Source: Seribacter sp963934295 (GTDB lineage: Bacteria; Verrucomicrobiota; Verrucomicrobiia; Opitutales; Seribacteraceae). Taken from it: 64,000 nucleotides of DNA. A model generated the notes under the pieces. That model had not been told where the DNA came from. It ran no database searches and saw only the letters and a list, made by a program, of their open reading frames with translations. The stretch is taken from positions 16,996-80,995 of the forward strand of contig CAWVXY010000010.1 in assembly GCA_963934295.1 (NCBI GenBank), read 5' to 3'. Shown here in pieces: positions 35,104 through 44,313 of this stretch; the first letter of the stretch is position 1; every line of letters starts with the position of its first letter. The translations under genes were made by a program, and so were the position numbers.

Positions 35104-36267
35104 ATGAAAATGTTAAATTTAGTAAAAATCATACAAACCTCAGTTTTTTGCCTGCTAGCTCCACTTGCGTGTGCCCAAAAGCCCAATATCTTACTGATTT
35201 TCTCGGATGATCATGCCAAAAAAGCTCTTAGTTGCTACGGGAATAAAGATATAAAAACTCCCGCCCTTGATCGAATTGCCGGTGAAGAGGTCCGTTTTGA
35301 ACATGTCCTGACACCCAACTCTGATGGCACGAAGAAGGCGAAAACCACCCGCCTGATTGACCACCTAAAAATGGGTCATAAGCAGAAGGTCGTGGCCTAT
35401 GGCACGAGCTTGACTGCGGTTGGGGCATGGGTAGACCAGTTACGTACAGTTTTCAACCAACAGTTCCCGGGGCAGGTAAATCTAATCAACGGTGCCCAGG
35501 GAGGGGCTAATTCGGATTGGGGAGTGAAGAATTTGGAGGAGAAAGTGCTTAAGCACAGACCAGACTGTGTATTCATCGAATTCTCGATCAATGACGCGGT
35601 AGGAAGTCGGCGAACAGCTGTCGAAGATGCTCGCAAGAATTTGAATAATATGATCGATCGTATTCTTGAAAAAAATCCACTATGCGAGATTATTCTAATG
35701 GTCATGAATACACCTGTCGGGCATACCCGTGAACGAAGGCCCAACCTGCCTGCCTTTGAAAATAACTACCGAGAAGTGGCCAAAGAAAGGGGATTTCAAT
35801 TAATCGATCATGGAAAAGCATGGAATACTTTTTTGAAAAAGAACCCGAGCAGGTTTCTTTTTTGCGTACCTGACACGATACATCCCGTACGCCTTGGAGG
35901 CTTGGAAGTCAGTACTCCCACGATGGCCAAGGCGCTTGGACTCCAACTCGGCAATCCTGAAACGAACAACGAGCAACCATGCTTTGATTATTTATTTCGC
36001 GTGATGAATGTCGACAAAAACAAGGCGGTTACCCGTGCCGAGTTCGACCAGTATTGGAAGGACTCATTCAATAAGTCGGACAGGGATGGCAATGGAATGC
36101 TGGATGCTAAAGAATTATGGTCGGAAGAATTAGCGAGCGGACTGGACGGTAATAAAGACAAAAAAGTATCGTTCAAAGAATACTCCGCGGATTTTAGCAA
36201 GCACTTTACAGACAGAGACAGGGATGGCGACGGGTCACTTGTTCGGGGAGAAATTTGGGAAAAGTAA
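35104..36267 (+). CDS. Chimeric protein: sulfatase N-terminus, SGNH hydrolase, EF-hands
   Basis: 387 residues with a signal peptide (about 1-24). Residues 26-73 match the first segment of a sulfatase (KPNILLIFSDDHA, then TPALDRIAGEEVRFEH) and stop just where the formylglycine Cys would follow; the rest of the sulfatase is missing. Residues about 94-280 are an SGNH/GDSL-type hydrolase: block I VVAYGTSLTA with Ser102, a Gly block GAQGGANS, block III FSINDA with Asn163, and a late DTIHP with Asp/His. From about 299 four EF-hand-like loops follow (SDRDGNGMLD, DRDRDGDGSL). The gene sits behind promoter copy 3. Confidence 0.85.
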   Translation: MKMLNLVKIIQTSVFCLLAPLACAQKPNILLIFSDDHAKKALSCYGNKDIKTPALDRIAGEEVRFEHVLTPNSDGTKKAKTTRLIDHLKMGHKQKVVAYGTSLTAVGAWVDQLRTVFNQQFPGQVNLINGAQGGANSDWGVKNLEEKVLKHRPDCVFIEFSINDAVGSRRTAVEDARKNLNNMIDRILEKNPLCEIILMVMNTPVGHTRERRPNLPAFENNYREVAKERGFQLIDHGKAWNTFLKKNPSRFLFCVPDTIHPVRLGGLEVSTPTMAKALGLQLGNPETNNEQPCFDYLFRVMNVDKNKAVTRAEFDQYWKDSFNKSDRDGNGMLDAKELWSEELASGLDGNKDKKVSFKEYSADFSKHFTDRDRDGDGSLVRGEIWEK

Positions 36268-36269
36268 AA

Positions 36270-36296
36270 GGTTGAGGATTGAAAAATTCTTCAACC
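36270..36296 (+). terminator. Terminator-like stem after chimera gene
   Basis: GGTTGAGGA (36270-36278) pairs with TTCTTCAACC-side bases 36288-36296 in a 9-bp stem with one G-T pair and a 9-base loop, 3 bases after the stop codon. No T-run follows, so termination is uncertain. Confidence 0.35.
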
Positions 36297-36334
36297 AATC
36301 ACAGGATATTTTAATATTTTCAATTAACTAGCTC

Positions 36335-36976
36335 ATGAAATCGCACCAAATTCTATTTTTTCTCATTTTTACGCTTGGGAATCTTGATGCAGCAAAGCCA
36401 ACTAATATAGAGGATCTCTTTGCCAAAGATGACTTCTCTCAATGGACCAAGATGAATGGCGAAAAAGTGGGTAAAGGATGGTCAGTTGAAGATGGTATTA
36501 TCTACCGCCACACAAAAGGGGGTGATATTATAACCAAGGAAAAGTTTAAAAACTTTGAATTAACCTTCGAATGGAAAATCTCAGAGGCGGGAAACAGCGG
36601 GATCAAATACCGTACGCAGGGAAGCTTAGGTCTCGAATATCAAGTACTGGATGATCAAAAACATCGGGACAATGAGAACCCTACTCACCGAGCAGGTTCC
36701 CTTTATGAACTAGTAGCATCGCCGGACTCGAAGTCTCTCAAACCTGTTGGAGAATGGAACAAGGGCCGTATAGTAGCCAAAGGAAATCTAATTCAGCACT
36801 GGCTAAACGGTGAAAAAGTCATCGAGATCGTTTGGGGTACTGACGACTGGAAGAAGAGATTTCAAAACAGTAAGTATAAAAAGCATGAAGGATTTGGCAG
36901 TTGGGAAGGTCCTATTCTCTTACAGGATCACAATGATCCGGTTTGGTTTCAAAATCTGAAAATCCGAAAACTTTAA
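36335..36976 (+). CDS. DUF1080 (3-keto-disaccharide hydrolase family) protein
   Basis: A 213-residue single-domain DUF1080 protein (PF06439) with a signal peptide (about 1-19). The family pattern is complete: DDFSQWTKMNG, WSVEDGIIY, FELTFEWKISEAGNSGIKYR, LEYQVLDDQKH, RAGSLYEL and a terminal WFQNLKIRKL. DUF1080 proteins have a concanavalin-like fold; some hydrolyse 3-keto-glycosides formed by sugar 3-dehydrogenases. It is the last plus-strand gene of the locus and converges with the DUF1592 gene, 17 bases away. A second DUF1080 domain is fused in the protein at 23092-25281. Confidence 0.92.
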   Translation: MKSHQILFFLIFTLGNLDAAKPTNIEDLFAKDDFSQWTKMNGEKVGKGWSVEDGIIYRHTKGGDIITKEKFKNFELTFEWKISEAGNSGIKYRTQGSLGLEYQVLDDQKHRDNENPTHRAGSLYELVASPDSKSLKPVGEWNKGRIVAKGNLIQHWLNGEKVIEIVWGTDDWKKRFQNSKYKKHEGFGSWEGPILLQDHNDPVWFQNLKIRKL

Positions 36977-36993
36977 ATCTTAGTTTTAAGAAA

Positions 36994-39921
36994 TTAAAGG
37001 AAACTTTGACTCAAAACAACTTCTCGAATTAAAGATTTTAAGCGGTAATCGTAAGGTTTTGCCAAAGCCACGATCCGTTCGACCTCTAAGGTATCACTCG
37101 GGGTCAATTCTCTGGAGGTAAGGAACCGAAGAAGATGACTAACAAAAGCTCTGGCATAGCGGTCCTTCTCCTTGAGAAGGGAATCCTTAAAGTCAACTGC
37201 ACCGGAATAGCTATGTTTTCTCATAAGCTTTCCACTTGAATCAACATCCCGGCCGTTTGAATACTTCTCACGCCACCGTCCAGTAAGATCAAAGTTTTCC
37301 ATAGCGAATCCGAGTGGATCGAGCTTGGAGTGACAACCTGCACAATCGGCATGCTCACGATGCTTAGCAAATTGTTCACGAATGGTCATATTCTTTGAAT
37401 TCCCATCATCGGTGAGAGGAGGAACATCATTGGGAGGAGGTGGGGGGGGATCGTTCAGGATGACTTCGATAATCCACGCTCCCCGGGCAATGGGATGGGT
37501 ACGCTTAGGCCCTGAAGTCATACTAAGCATAGCCGCATTGGTAATGATCCCTCCATACCTCGGATCGGTCAGAGCAACTCTCTTGAAATTCTCCGAGCGT
37601 AATCTTCGACGCATCTCATTATCATATTGCTTTTGAGCTTCTCCCTTGAGTTTGCTTGGTTCCACAGATTTGGGAGCTTTTTTCAACGAGTTCCTTGATG
37701 CCTTGAGCTTCTTTTCCAATTCTGCCTTGAGCTTTCTTTGATCCGGTGAGAGAAAGGCAAGAACATCCTTATTAGAAACGAACGACTGTTTACCTCTGAT
37801 CGCTTCTTCAACCTCCTCATTATTTAACGCCCGAGCATAAAGTAGGGCTTTATCGATAGTCACAGCGAGGTGCTTATTACCTCCCTTAGGAAGATGACGG
37901 AGCCCGAAAAGGACTGAGGACTTGCGCATAGGAAAAGTGGCAAGCGGCTTCTTGTAAGGTTTGCCGTAAAGTTCTCCATTACGATAGAGATTGATCATAC
38001 CATTGGTTTCGTAGGTCATAATGAGGTGAATCATCTTATTTACAAAATCCTCCGGCTTGGATCCTCCAAAATCATTGGTCCGGCTGAAACCATTGCTTCC
38101 TGAAATCCAGTGTCGGGGCATTCTTTCACCCAGCACAATAGTATCGAAGAAATCACCGGGACCCTGAATTCCCATAAGCCCCCCTCCCCTTTGATCTAGG
38201 TTTTTGAGCAGGAACCAAACCTCCAGGCTCTTTGCCTTCAACTCAAAGGGTAAATGAGCACTTTGAAGGTAAGAATTCGGACCGAGCAGAACCATTCCAT
38301 CCTTAAACTCCACCTTCCCATGCTTTTTCAGGGGAAACGCTCCGACCGAACTCTTTAGGTTTCCATCAAACTCCCAGGCTGCAACCGGACGGAGATCGAC
38401 TGGTTCTGAAATCTCCGGGTCCGTATGACGTTCGGATAAAATCTTTTCACGGACTGGATCGACTAAAGTAGCGAGTTCCCGTTCCCGGTTTTTCAGCACA
38501 TGCTCAAGTTCAATCCTTTTCTTTTTCTTCTGTTCATTTACTTCGATCGCTTTTTTTAAGTCTTCTTCCCCCGGTTTAAGCTCTCCTCCATACCAAGTTT
38601 CAAGAAATTCGTTCCGGTAAGCAAACGAAGGCTTGATCAACTCAGTAATGGGACGGTCTTCAAGAAAAACGGCATCAAATAACAATAAAGGTTCAAGGAC
38701 CATGGCTAAGCTGGCTGGATACTCCTGATCGATTGAAAAATACCGGTTAAGCTTGGGGTCCGGCGTGGCCGCCAATGTATTTTCCAACTGCATCCACTGA
38801 GCAGGGAAACTATCAAGGAACCTCTCGATTTTAGGATCCCTAAGCATACCGTCCACAACCAGGGCCAAGCCCTTGGGATCAGTAAGTTTTCCGTCTTTGG
38901 CGGCTTCTAATAGTTCAGAGTCCGGGCAACTCCCCCAGAGGGAATAGGACAACCTCGAAGCCCGTGCATAAGGGTCCTCCTTCTCTACGGTCTCATGCCG
39001 GAAAAGAAACAACGGCGAGGACAGGATTGCGGATGCGACTTTCTTCATGCCAACAGGAAAGGAGTCCTCGGATTTAACTTGAGACTGAGCATAGCGAACA
39101 TAACGGTCCTCGACTTCTTTTTCCACCCCGGAACGGAAAGCAAGATGAAGAAAAGGAAGAAGTCGGTCACGGATTTCCTTTTCCAAATCCACCGGGCTTT
39201 CAGGATTGGCAAAGAATTCTTTCCAAATACCCACCGTTTTCTCATTGAAATCGGGACTTTGCAAAATAGAGACGCTTAGCTTAAGAAAGGAGTCCAATAG
39301 TAAAGGAGAAAGTGTGAGTTGATCAGACTGGTTATCGAACCCATGTGCTGCACGTAAATCCTTGGGAAAAGGTCTGACATCACGAAACCCCTTGGCTCGG
39401 TTTTTAGCGGATACCCGAACAATATCGGGGATTTGTTGATCTCCAGACATCAAGTAATTGTTGTGCCGGGTCATCATTTTTTCAGAAAGTTCGAATATAT
39501 CCGTGCTAATCTTAAATAAATCCTTGAGTGAATTATTGTACTGAAACCGGTTAAGCCGACTTAAACTTGGCTTTTCCTTTTTAGCACCCGCGACCGCCTG
39601 ACGAATGAAATCCTTCAACAACAGGACCGTTCTTTCGCGTTCCCCTTCCGAAAGAGGTGCCTCATCTTCAGGGGGCATATCGCCAAAATCGATTACCTCG
39701 ATCAATTCCTTAATCAATTTGGGCTTGGCTAAAAAATCTCCTAAAGTTCGAATTTCCTCAAGGTTGACTTTTCCTTTGGTCTTTTCACCTCCGTGGCACT
39801 TTATACAATTTTGCTCAAAAATAGGTTTTAATATAGATTCGTAGTCATCTGCTTCAAGGTAAGACGGATGCCCCTTCAGCAAAAGCCAAAGAAAAGAAAG
39901 AAGGGTAAAAACCCTACTCAT
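36994..39921 (-). CDS. DUF1592/DUF1588 cytochrome-type protein with LamG insertion
   Basis: 975 residues with an N-terminal signal (about 1-22). The first heme motif is CIKCH at 39-43, followed by GKVNLEEI as in PVC-type cytochromes. DUF1587 and DUF1592 blocks follow. Residues about 510-710 are a LamG/concanavalin-like insertion (AAWEFDGNLKSSVGAFPL, NLYRNGELYGKPY), absent in the paralogue at 2020-5235. A poly-Pro run precedes DUF1588, which carries CAGCH at 860-864 and KLDPLGFAMENFDLTGRWR. DUF1585 closes the protein. The start is 3 bases after the upstream DUF1552 gene's stop. Confidence 0.9.
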   Translation of the reverse strand: MSRVFTLLSFLWLLLKGHPSYLEADDYESILKPIFEQNCIKCHGGEKTKGKVNLEEIRTLGDFLAKPKLIKELIEVIDFGDMPPEDEAPLSEGERERTVLLLKDFIRQAVAGAKKEKPSLSRLNRFQYNNSLKDLFKISTDIFELSEKMMTRHNNYLMSGDQQIPDIVRVSAKNRAKGFRDVRPFPKDLRAAHGFDNQSDQLTLSPLLLDSFLKLSVSILQSPDFNEKTVGIWKEFFANPESPVDLEKEIRDRLLPFLHLAFRSGVEKEVEDRYVRYAQSQVKSEDSFPVGMKKVASAILSSPLFLFRHETVEKEDPYARASRLSYSLWGSCPDSELLEAAKDGKLTDPKGLALVVDGMLRDPKIERFLDSFPAQWMQLENTLAATPDPKLNRYFSIDQEYPASLAMVLEPLLLFDAVFLEDRPITELIKPSFAYRNEFLETWYGGELKPGEEDLKKAIEVNEQKKKKRIELEHVLKNRERELATLVDPVREKILSERHTDPEISEPVDLRPVAAWEFDGNLKSSVGAFPLKKHGKVEFKDGMVLLGPNSYLQSAHLPFELKAKSLEVWFLLKNLDQRGGGLMGIQGPGDFFDTIVLGERMPRHWISGSNGFSRTNDFGGSKPEDFVNKMIHLIMTYETNGMINLYRNGELYGKPYKKPLATFPMRKSSVLFGLRHLPKGGNKHLAVTIDKALLYARALNNEEVEEAIRGKQSFVSNKDVLAFLSPDQRKLKAELEKKLKASRNSLKKAPKSVEPSKLKGEAQKQYDNEMRRRLRSENFKRVALTDPRYGGIITNAAMLSMTSGPKRTHPIARGAWIIEVILNDPPPPPPNDVPPLTDDGNSKNMTIREQFAKHREHADCAGCHSKLDPLGFAMENFDLTGRWREKYSNGRDVDSSGKLMRKHSYSGAVDFKDSLLKEKDRYARAFVSHLLRFLTSRELTPSDTLEVERIVALAKPYDYRLKSLIREVVLSQSFL

Positions 39922-39924
39922 TTC

Positions 39925-41283
39925 CTAGGTCCACAGATCAGAAATCACCGCACTGCTGTCGGCAAAGCTGTCGATTTCCAAACCCATCAGGTTGGCCAAG
40001 GTAAGCCAGAGGTTCGAATTTAATGTCCCGCTCTTGCAACGGATAAAACGACCTTGTTTAATCTGCCCCTGTCCCTTGCCCGCAACAATCATGGGAAGAT
40101 CAAAATACTGATGAGTGGCCCCATCGCCAAGACCCGCTCCATAAGTGAGAATTGAATTTTCGAATAAACTGGTGCCATCCGATTCCTTGATCTCCTTCAT
40201 CCGGGAGATCACATAGGACAGTTGTTCAAGGTGAAAAATATCGATCTTTTGTAATTCCTTAGCCACATCCTCTTTTTTCTGATTATGGGTCATACTGTGG
40301 TGCTGCACGGGTTTAGGGAAAACACCCTCGTACATGAGCGAGGCATCCCAACGCTCGGGTCCGATCATGAAAGTGCTTACATTTGTGATACCCATTTGCA
40401 GAGCGGCCAGCATTAAGTCGGCTTGCAACCTGATGTATTCGCCCCTTGGCAAAATTTCATTAGTCGGCTGGTTGACATCCGCTCCTCTGATCATCTTCTC
40501 CAGTTTCTCGATCCGTAATTCAATCTCACGTATCATAGTGACAAACCCATCAAGAGTATCTTTGTCATGATTACCGAGCTTACGGGATATACTCTTGGTA
40601 TCTTCCAAAATCAGGTCGGTGACATCCTGAATGTGGGTACGGTATGAATCTGCCATGAACAGACGAGAGTAAAGTTCCCGAGGATTCTTGATCGAAGGAG
40701 CAATCCTACCCGGTCCGTACCAGGAGATATTATCGAAATAAATATCTTCCTTGCCTGCCGTGAATCCATTGCAACTGATTTCTAAAGTATTATAAACAGA
40801 GGTGTGTCCCACTTTATCACCGATGATCTGATCTAGACTACGGCCATTGGGATATCTCATTCCTTTCTCTGCTGCCTGGTGAGGTGAAACACTGGTCAGG
40901 TAGCAGGATGCACCCTGAGCATGCACATCCTGTCCATTTTTAAATGTACGGTCTAAACCTGTGACCATGGTGATGTCTTCCTTGTGTTTCAACAGGGGTT
41001 TCATCGTGGAAGTAAATTCCAAGGGATAGATACCGGGTTCATTTGGAATTCTCTTATTGTTCTTGAGTTTGTCCGCATTGAAGCCGCCCACAAATCCGGG
41101 TAAAACCGCATCTTCCTCCCCAGGAAAAAAGTGGCGGCGCAGAATCCCGTTGGGGATATACATCATAACCAGCTTTTTATTTAGGCGGAGGTTTGTGGGT
41201 TGCCCTCGGGCGAGAGAGGGTAGAAAAGGTAAAACAACCGATGCTCCAGTTGTGGAAATAAATTGTCGGCGCGAAAGATTCAT
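39925..41283 (-). CDS. DUF1552 family protein with Tat-like signal
   Basis: A 452-residue DUF1552 protein (PF07586) with a Tat-like leader (MNLSRRQFISTTGASVVLPFL). Sequence blocks shared with the paralogue at 613-2016 include the early KLVMMYIPNG type segment, GGG/HAQGASCYLTSV region and the late SILTYGAGLGDGATHQYFDLPMIVAG. Role unknown. It is transcribed before the DUF1592 gene, the reverse of the order at 613-5235. A 214-base AT-rich intergenic region with two inverted repeats separates it from the divergent ppnP gene. Confidence 0.9.
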   Translation of the reverse strand: MNLSRRQFISTTGASVVLPFLPSLARGQPTNLRLNKKLVMMYIPNGILRRHFFPGEEDAVLPGFVGGFNADKLKNNKRIPNEPGIYPLEFTSTMKPLLKHKEDITMVTGLDRTFKNGQDVHAQGASCYLTSVSPHQAAEKGMRYPNGRSLDQIIGDKVGHTSVYNTLEISCNGFTAGKEDIYFDNISWYGPGRIAPSIKNPRELYSRLFMADSYRTHIQDVTDLILEDTKSISRKLGNHDKDTLDGFVTMIREIELRIEKLEKMIRGADVNQPTNEILPRGEYIRLQADLMLAALQMGITNVSTFMIGPERWDASLMYEGVFPKPVQHHSMTHNQKKEDVAKELQKIDIFHLEQLSYVISRMKEIKESDGTSLFENSILTYGAGLGDGATHQYFDLPMIVAGKGQGQIKQGRFIRCKSGTLNSNLWLTLANLMGLEIDSFADSSAVISDLWT

Positions 41284-41342
41284 AATATAATACTCAAATA
41301 CAATAAAAAAATATCTCCTGACATCTCAAACATAATTCTCCA

Positions 41343-41364
41343 CATAAGGAATATTTTCCATATG
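41343..41364. repeat. Imperfect inverted repeat CATAAGGAA-TATT-TTCCATATG
   Basis: Arms match at 8 of 9 positions around a TATT centre. The repeat lies between the divergent DUF1552 (start 41283) and ppnP (start 41498) genes, 60 bases from the DUF1552 start. It is a candidate operator for a dimeric regulator. Confidence 0.35.
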
Positions 41365-41421
41365 AGGAAGCATTACTCAGAGAGTTGAGAGGACCGTATT
41401 ACCGAATACGAGTTATCAAGA

Positions 41422-41438
41422 ATTTGATTTTTTCAAAT
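41422..41438. repeat. Small hairpin ATTTGA-TTTTT-TCAAAT upstream of ppnP
   Basis: A perfect 6-bp inverted repeat with a 5-base loop, 60 bases before the ppnP start, flanked by GAATT and AATTC in imperfect extension. AT-rich, so chance is possible. Confidence 0.25.
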
Positions 41439-41497
41439 GAAGAATTCGCAAGGCTTTCTTGACTTTTTAAATCTTCCCCACAGCATGCTCAATCCTT

Positions 41498-41821
41498 ATG
41501 GAACCGATTAAATTCAACCAAGCCACAGTAACTGCAAAAGCAAATGTCTATTTTGACGGAAAAGTGGTCAGTCATTCCGTGGTACTTTCAGACGGTGCCC
41601 AAAAAACACTTGGATTAATTTATCCGGGTAGCTACCACTTTAATACGGATCAAGCAGAACAAATGGAAATCATTGCCGGGACCTGTAATGTGAAATTAGA
41701 CGGCTCAGAAGAATCAAATTCCTACGGCGAGAATCAATCATTTCATGTGACGGCAAACAGTGGCTTTACCATCGAAGTGAACGACGGTATCTGCGAATAC
41801 ATCTGTTCATTTATTGATTAA
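41498..41821 (+). CDS. ppnP: Pyrimidine/purine nucleoside phosphorylase PpnP
   Basis: The 107-residue cytoplasmic protein matches PpnP (former YaiE, DUF1255/PF06865), a small cupin that phosphorolyses several nucleosides. Blocks aligned with the E. coli protein are FDGKVVSHSVV, TLGLIYPGSYHFNTDQAEQMEIIAG, and FHVTANSGFTIEV. A house-keeping salvage gene with no evident link to its neighbours. Its TAA stop overlaps, on the other strand, the stop of the amidohydrolase gene (41818-41821). Confidence 0.93.
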   Translation: MEPIKFNQATVTAKANVYFDGKVVSHSVVLSDGAQKTLGLIYPGSYHFNTDQAEQMEIIAGTCNVKLDGSEESNSYGENQSFHVTANSGFTIEVNDGICEYICSFID

Positions 41822-42798
41822 AGCCCATAAAACCTGATCGCATTTTCTCGGAATAGTTTCTTAGTGATAAGTTCTCCTCTGGTGCTATCCTTTAGCCGCA
41901 TGCCTCGAGAACTAAAATAGCCTCGAATAATACCTAATTGCTCGGAATAACTCCCGCCCCGATCCGTTACGGGCCAGTTACTTCCATAAACAATCCGATC
42001 TTCTCCAAAGGCGTCGAAAACAACCTTAAAAACGGGTGAGTAAAAAGATCGATTCTTGGGTGTAGGGTTTACCCCAGCTCGCTGGAAAATACCACTCACT
42101 TTACAGTACACATTTTCATGAAGTGCTGCTTTCTCCATTGCTTCCTTCCATTTTTCATCAAAGGGATCATTGGAAATATTCAAGCCACCCAAGTGATTAA
42201 TCATGATCTTCAAATCAGGTAGTCGCTTGGCAACCTCAGTGACCTCGTCGATGGAAAAATTATTGATAAGGACATCAAGGGACAGACCTTTTTCTTCCAG
42301 GATAGCCAAGTCTCGCCAAACCGCATCGGTGAAGAAGGCATCTCCACCAGGGCGATCCCTCATCCGGAGCCCGACAAAGCGGGAATCTTTGGAGAACCGG
42401 TCAATCAAGCCGGCGAACTCATCCGTACCAATGGGCAGGTTGCCCACCAATGCCAAGTAACGATCCGGTTTGTCCTTAACCAAATCAAGCATCCATTGGT
42501 TGTCCTCCACGCGACTGCTCGCTTCCACGATCACGGTTGAAGCAATACCTTCACGATCCGCTAATTCATCGAAGTGCTCCGTAAGAACCGGACGGTACAA
42601 AACCTTGTCCGTATCCGGAGGCCAATCGACCCCTTGCCAACGGTTGGTATCGTAGAGGTGGATGTGAGTGTCGATGACTTGCAACCGATCACTCGAGTCT
42701 TCATTGGGAAATTGGGGAGCTGGCGTGCAACAACTCGAAAATATTAGTGTACCGGTAAGTGAAAGCAGGACACATACAATAGTGAATGGTATTTTCAT
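41818..42798 (-). CDS. Amidohydrolase-2 family lipoprotein
   Basis: I choose the ATG at 42798 (326 aa), which gives a lipoprotein signal with lipobox FSSC; a longer frame starts at 42825. The mature part is an amidohydrolase-2 (PF04909) TIM barrel: VIDTHIHLYD (metal HxH), VGLRMRDRPGG, MINHLGGL, and YGSNWPVTD near the C terminus. Family members include lactonases and decarboxylases acting on sugar acids or aromatic lactones. It starts 11 bases after the Gfo/Idh/MocA gene's stop, so the two are probably one operon and may act on an oxidised sugar and its lactone. Confidence 0.88.
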   Translation of the reverse strand: MKIPFTIVCVLLSLTGTLIFSSCCTPAPQFPNEDSSDRLQVIDTHIHLYDTNRWQGVDWPPDTDKVLYRPVLTEHFDELADREGIASTVIVEASSRVEDNQWMLDLVKDKPDRYLALVGNLPIGTDEFAGLIDRFSKDSRFVGLRMRDRPGGDAFFTDAVWRDLAILEEKGLSLDVLINNFSIDEVTEVAKRLPDLKIMINHLGGLNISNDPFDEKWKEAMEKAALHENVYCKVSGIFQRAGVNPTPKNRSFYSPVFKVVFDAFGEDRIVYGSNWPVTDRGGSYSEQLGIIRGYFSSRGMRLKDSTRGELITKKLFRENAIRFYGL

Positions 42799-42809
42799 AA
42801 AATGAATAA

Positions 42810-44141
42810 TCAGACAAGTTTCCAACCCTTGCGGTAAGTTCTCCCCAAATACTTTTCAGCTTCGGGGGCATTGGGAATCTTCATGTTCTTGGCATCCCAA
42901 TCGAGCTTACTTTGAGCACGATAGGCAACATTGCCTAAATGATTGGCTTCAGTAAGCGGCCCGGCATAAGAAAAGTTGCACAAAGCTTCAGGACCTTCAC
43001 CCTTGCAGGCACGGATCCATTCAGCCATTTGTCCAGGAGAAGGTTCAATCCATCGCTCAGGCCGTTCGAAATTTTTGAACTTTTCCTCGGGGAGAAGTGT
43101 GTGCTTTCCGTATTCGGACAGAACCATTCCTTGATCACCAATGAAAAGGGTTCCATTACTCCACTGAGGAATCTTTTTCTCATGCCAAATCTTGGGTTTC
43201 TCGGTTCCCTGATGCCAAGTATGCTCAACCGCCGGGTACCCTTCGCCCCGAGCGGCAAAGGTATACTTCACACTCATAGATGCAGGTGCAATGTCGTGAT
43301 GTGGCTTCGGACCAGTAAGAGGCTCAATGGTGAGAGGTGCGTCTAACTTTAGGGCCCACCAAGGGAGGTCGTTACGATGACTGCCCAAGTCTGACATGGT
43401 CCCGTTTCCAAAGTCCCACCATCGATACCATTTGGGACCGGGAAAATAGACATTATTAAAGGGACGAAAAGGAGCGGGACCGATCCACAAATCCCAGTCT
43501 AAAAATTCAGGAATTGGATGGGCTTCCTTGGGGGTATCATCGGCCGGACTCTTCCAACCCCATGCCCGGCTCACCCAGGTATGCGCCTCCCGTACTTCTC
43601 CAATCGCTCCAGATTGAATCAGTTCCACCACCCGACGGAAATTCTCCCCGGCATGAATCTGTGTCCCCATCTGAGTCTGCACACCTGCTTTGGCTGCAGC
43701 TTCGGTGATAATTCTACACTCATGAACATCGCGGGTAAGGGGTTTCTCACAATAAACATGCTTTTTTGCCTGCAAGGCAGGAAGCGTGGCAAAGGCATGA
43801 GTGTGTTCTGTGGTCGAAACCACCACTGCATCGAGATCATCAATCTTTTCGTAAAAGTTACGAAAGTCGGAGGTTGTGCGGGCATCCTTGCACCAAGGAA
43901 AACGAGCGGCACCATCGAGATTTTTCTTATTCACATCGCAAAGAGATACTACCTGTTCATTTCGACAACCCGCAACATGTCCGCGACCTCGCCCCCCTAC
44001 CCCGATCAATCCAATCGCAAGTTTCCCATTGGGAGATTTGGAATGAGTGATGGCGGGAAATCCAGCCACTGCCGATGTTACGGCAGCTGCTCTGACAAAG
44101 GATCTTCGACTTAAGGGGAGAGAAACGGGCTGTTTATTCAT
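42810..44141 (-). CDS. Tat-exported Gfo/Idh/MocA-family oxidoreductase
   Basis: 443 residues. A Tat leader (SRRSFVRAAA at 11-20) precedes a Rossmann domain with IGLIGVGGRGRG (about 43-54) and CEKPLTRD with catalytic-region EKP at 132-134. The C-terminal Gfo/Idh/MocA domain contains WKSPADDTPKEAHPIPEFLDWDLW-like blocks typical of PVC exported members. Exported members use a tightly bound NAD(H) and act on glycosides, including sugar 3-oxidation or reduction. The lipoprotein amidohydrolase gene follows directly. It is separated by 172 bases from the upstream sulfatase. Confidence 0.9.
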   Translation of the reverse strand: MNKQPVSLPLSRRSFVRAAAVTSAVAGFPAITHSKSPNGKLAIGLIGVGGRGRGHVAGCRNEQVVSLCDVNKKNLDGAARFPWCKDARTTSDFRNFYEKIDDLDAVVVSTTEHTHAFATLPALQAKKHVYCEKPLTRDVHECRIITEAAAKAGVQTQMGTQIHAGENFRRVVELIQSGAIGEVREAHTWVSRAWGWKSPADDTPKEAHPIPEFLDWDLWIGPAPFRPFNNVYFPGPKWYRWWDFGNGTMSDLGSHRNDLPWWALKLDAPLTIEPLTGPKPHHDIAPASMSVKYTFAARGEGYPAVEHTWHQGTEKPKIWHEKKIPQWSNGTLFIGDQGMVLSEYGKHTLLPEEKFKNFERPERWIEPSPGQMAEWIRACKGEGPEALCNFSYAGPLTEANHLGNVAYRAQSKLDWDAKNMKIPNAPEAEKYLGRTYRKGWKLV

Positions 44142-44313
44142 GGTAAGTTGAGGGTTTACTGGTTAATCGGGTTATACTTTTTGATGAACAAAAAAAGCAG
44201 GGCGTGCAACCGATCAGTTTTGATAAAGTAAAACAAATATGATGAAGGTACTTTTTAAAACCCCTCAAATTTTCAATTTTACTGGCCGAAAATTAGAGTT
44301 AAAGAAATGCCTG

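Noticed and set aside
37442..37449. Run of eight G residues as a possible phase-variation tract
   Set aside because: It encodes, on the minus strand, the proline run common before DUF1588 domains; the frame is intact and the tract is short.
43518..44114. Plus-strand frame of 198 codons opposite the Gfo/Idh/MocA gene
   Set aside because: No start signal or domain; the opposite strand encodes a complete oxidoreductase.
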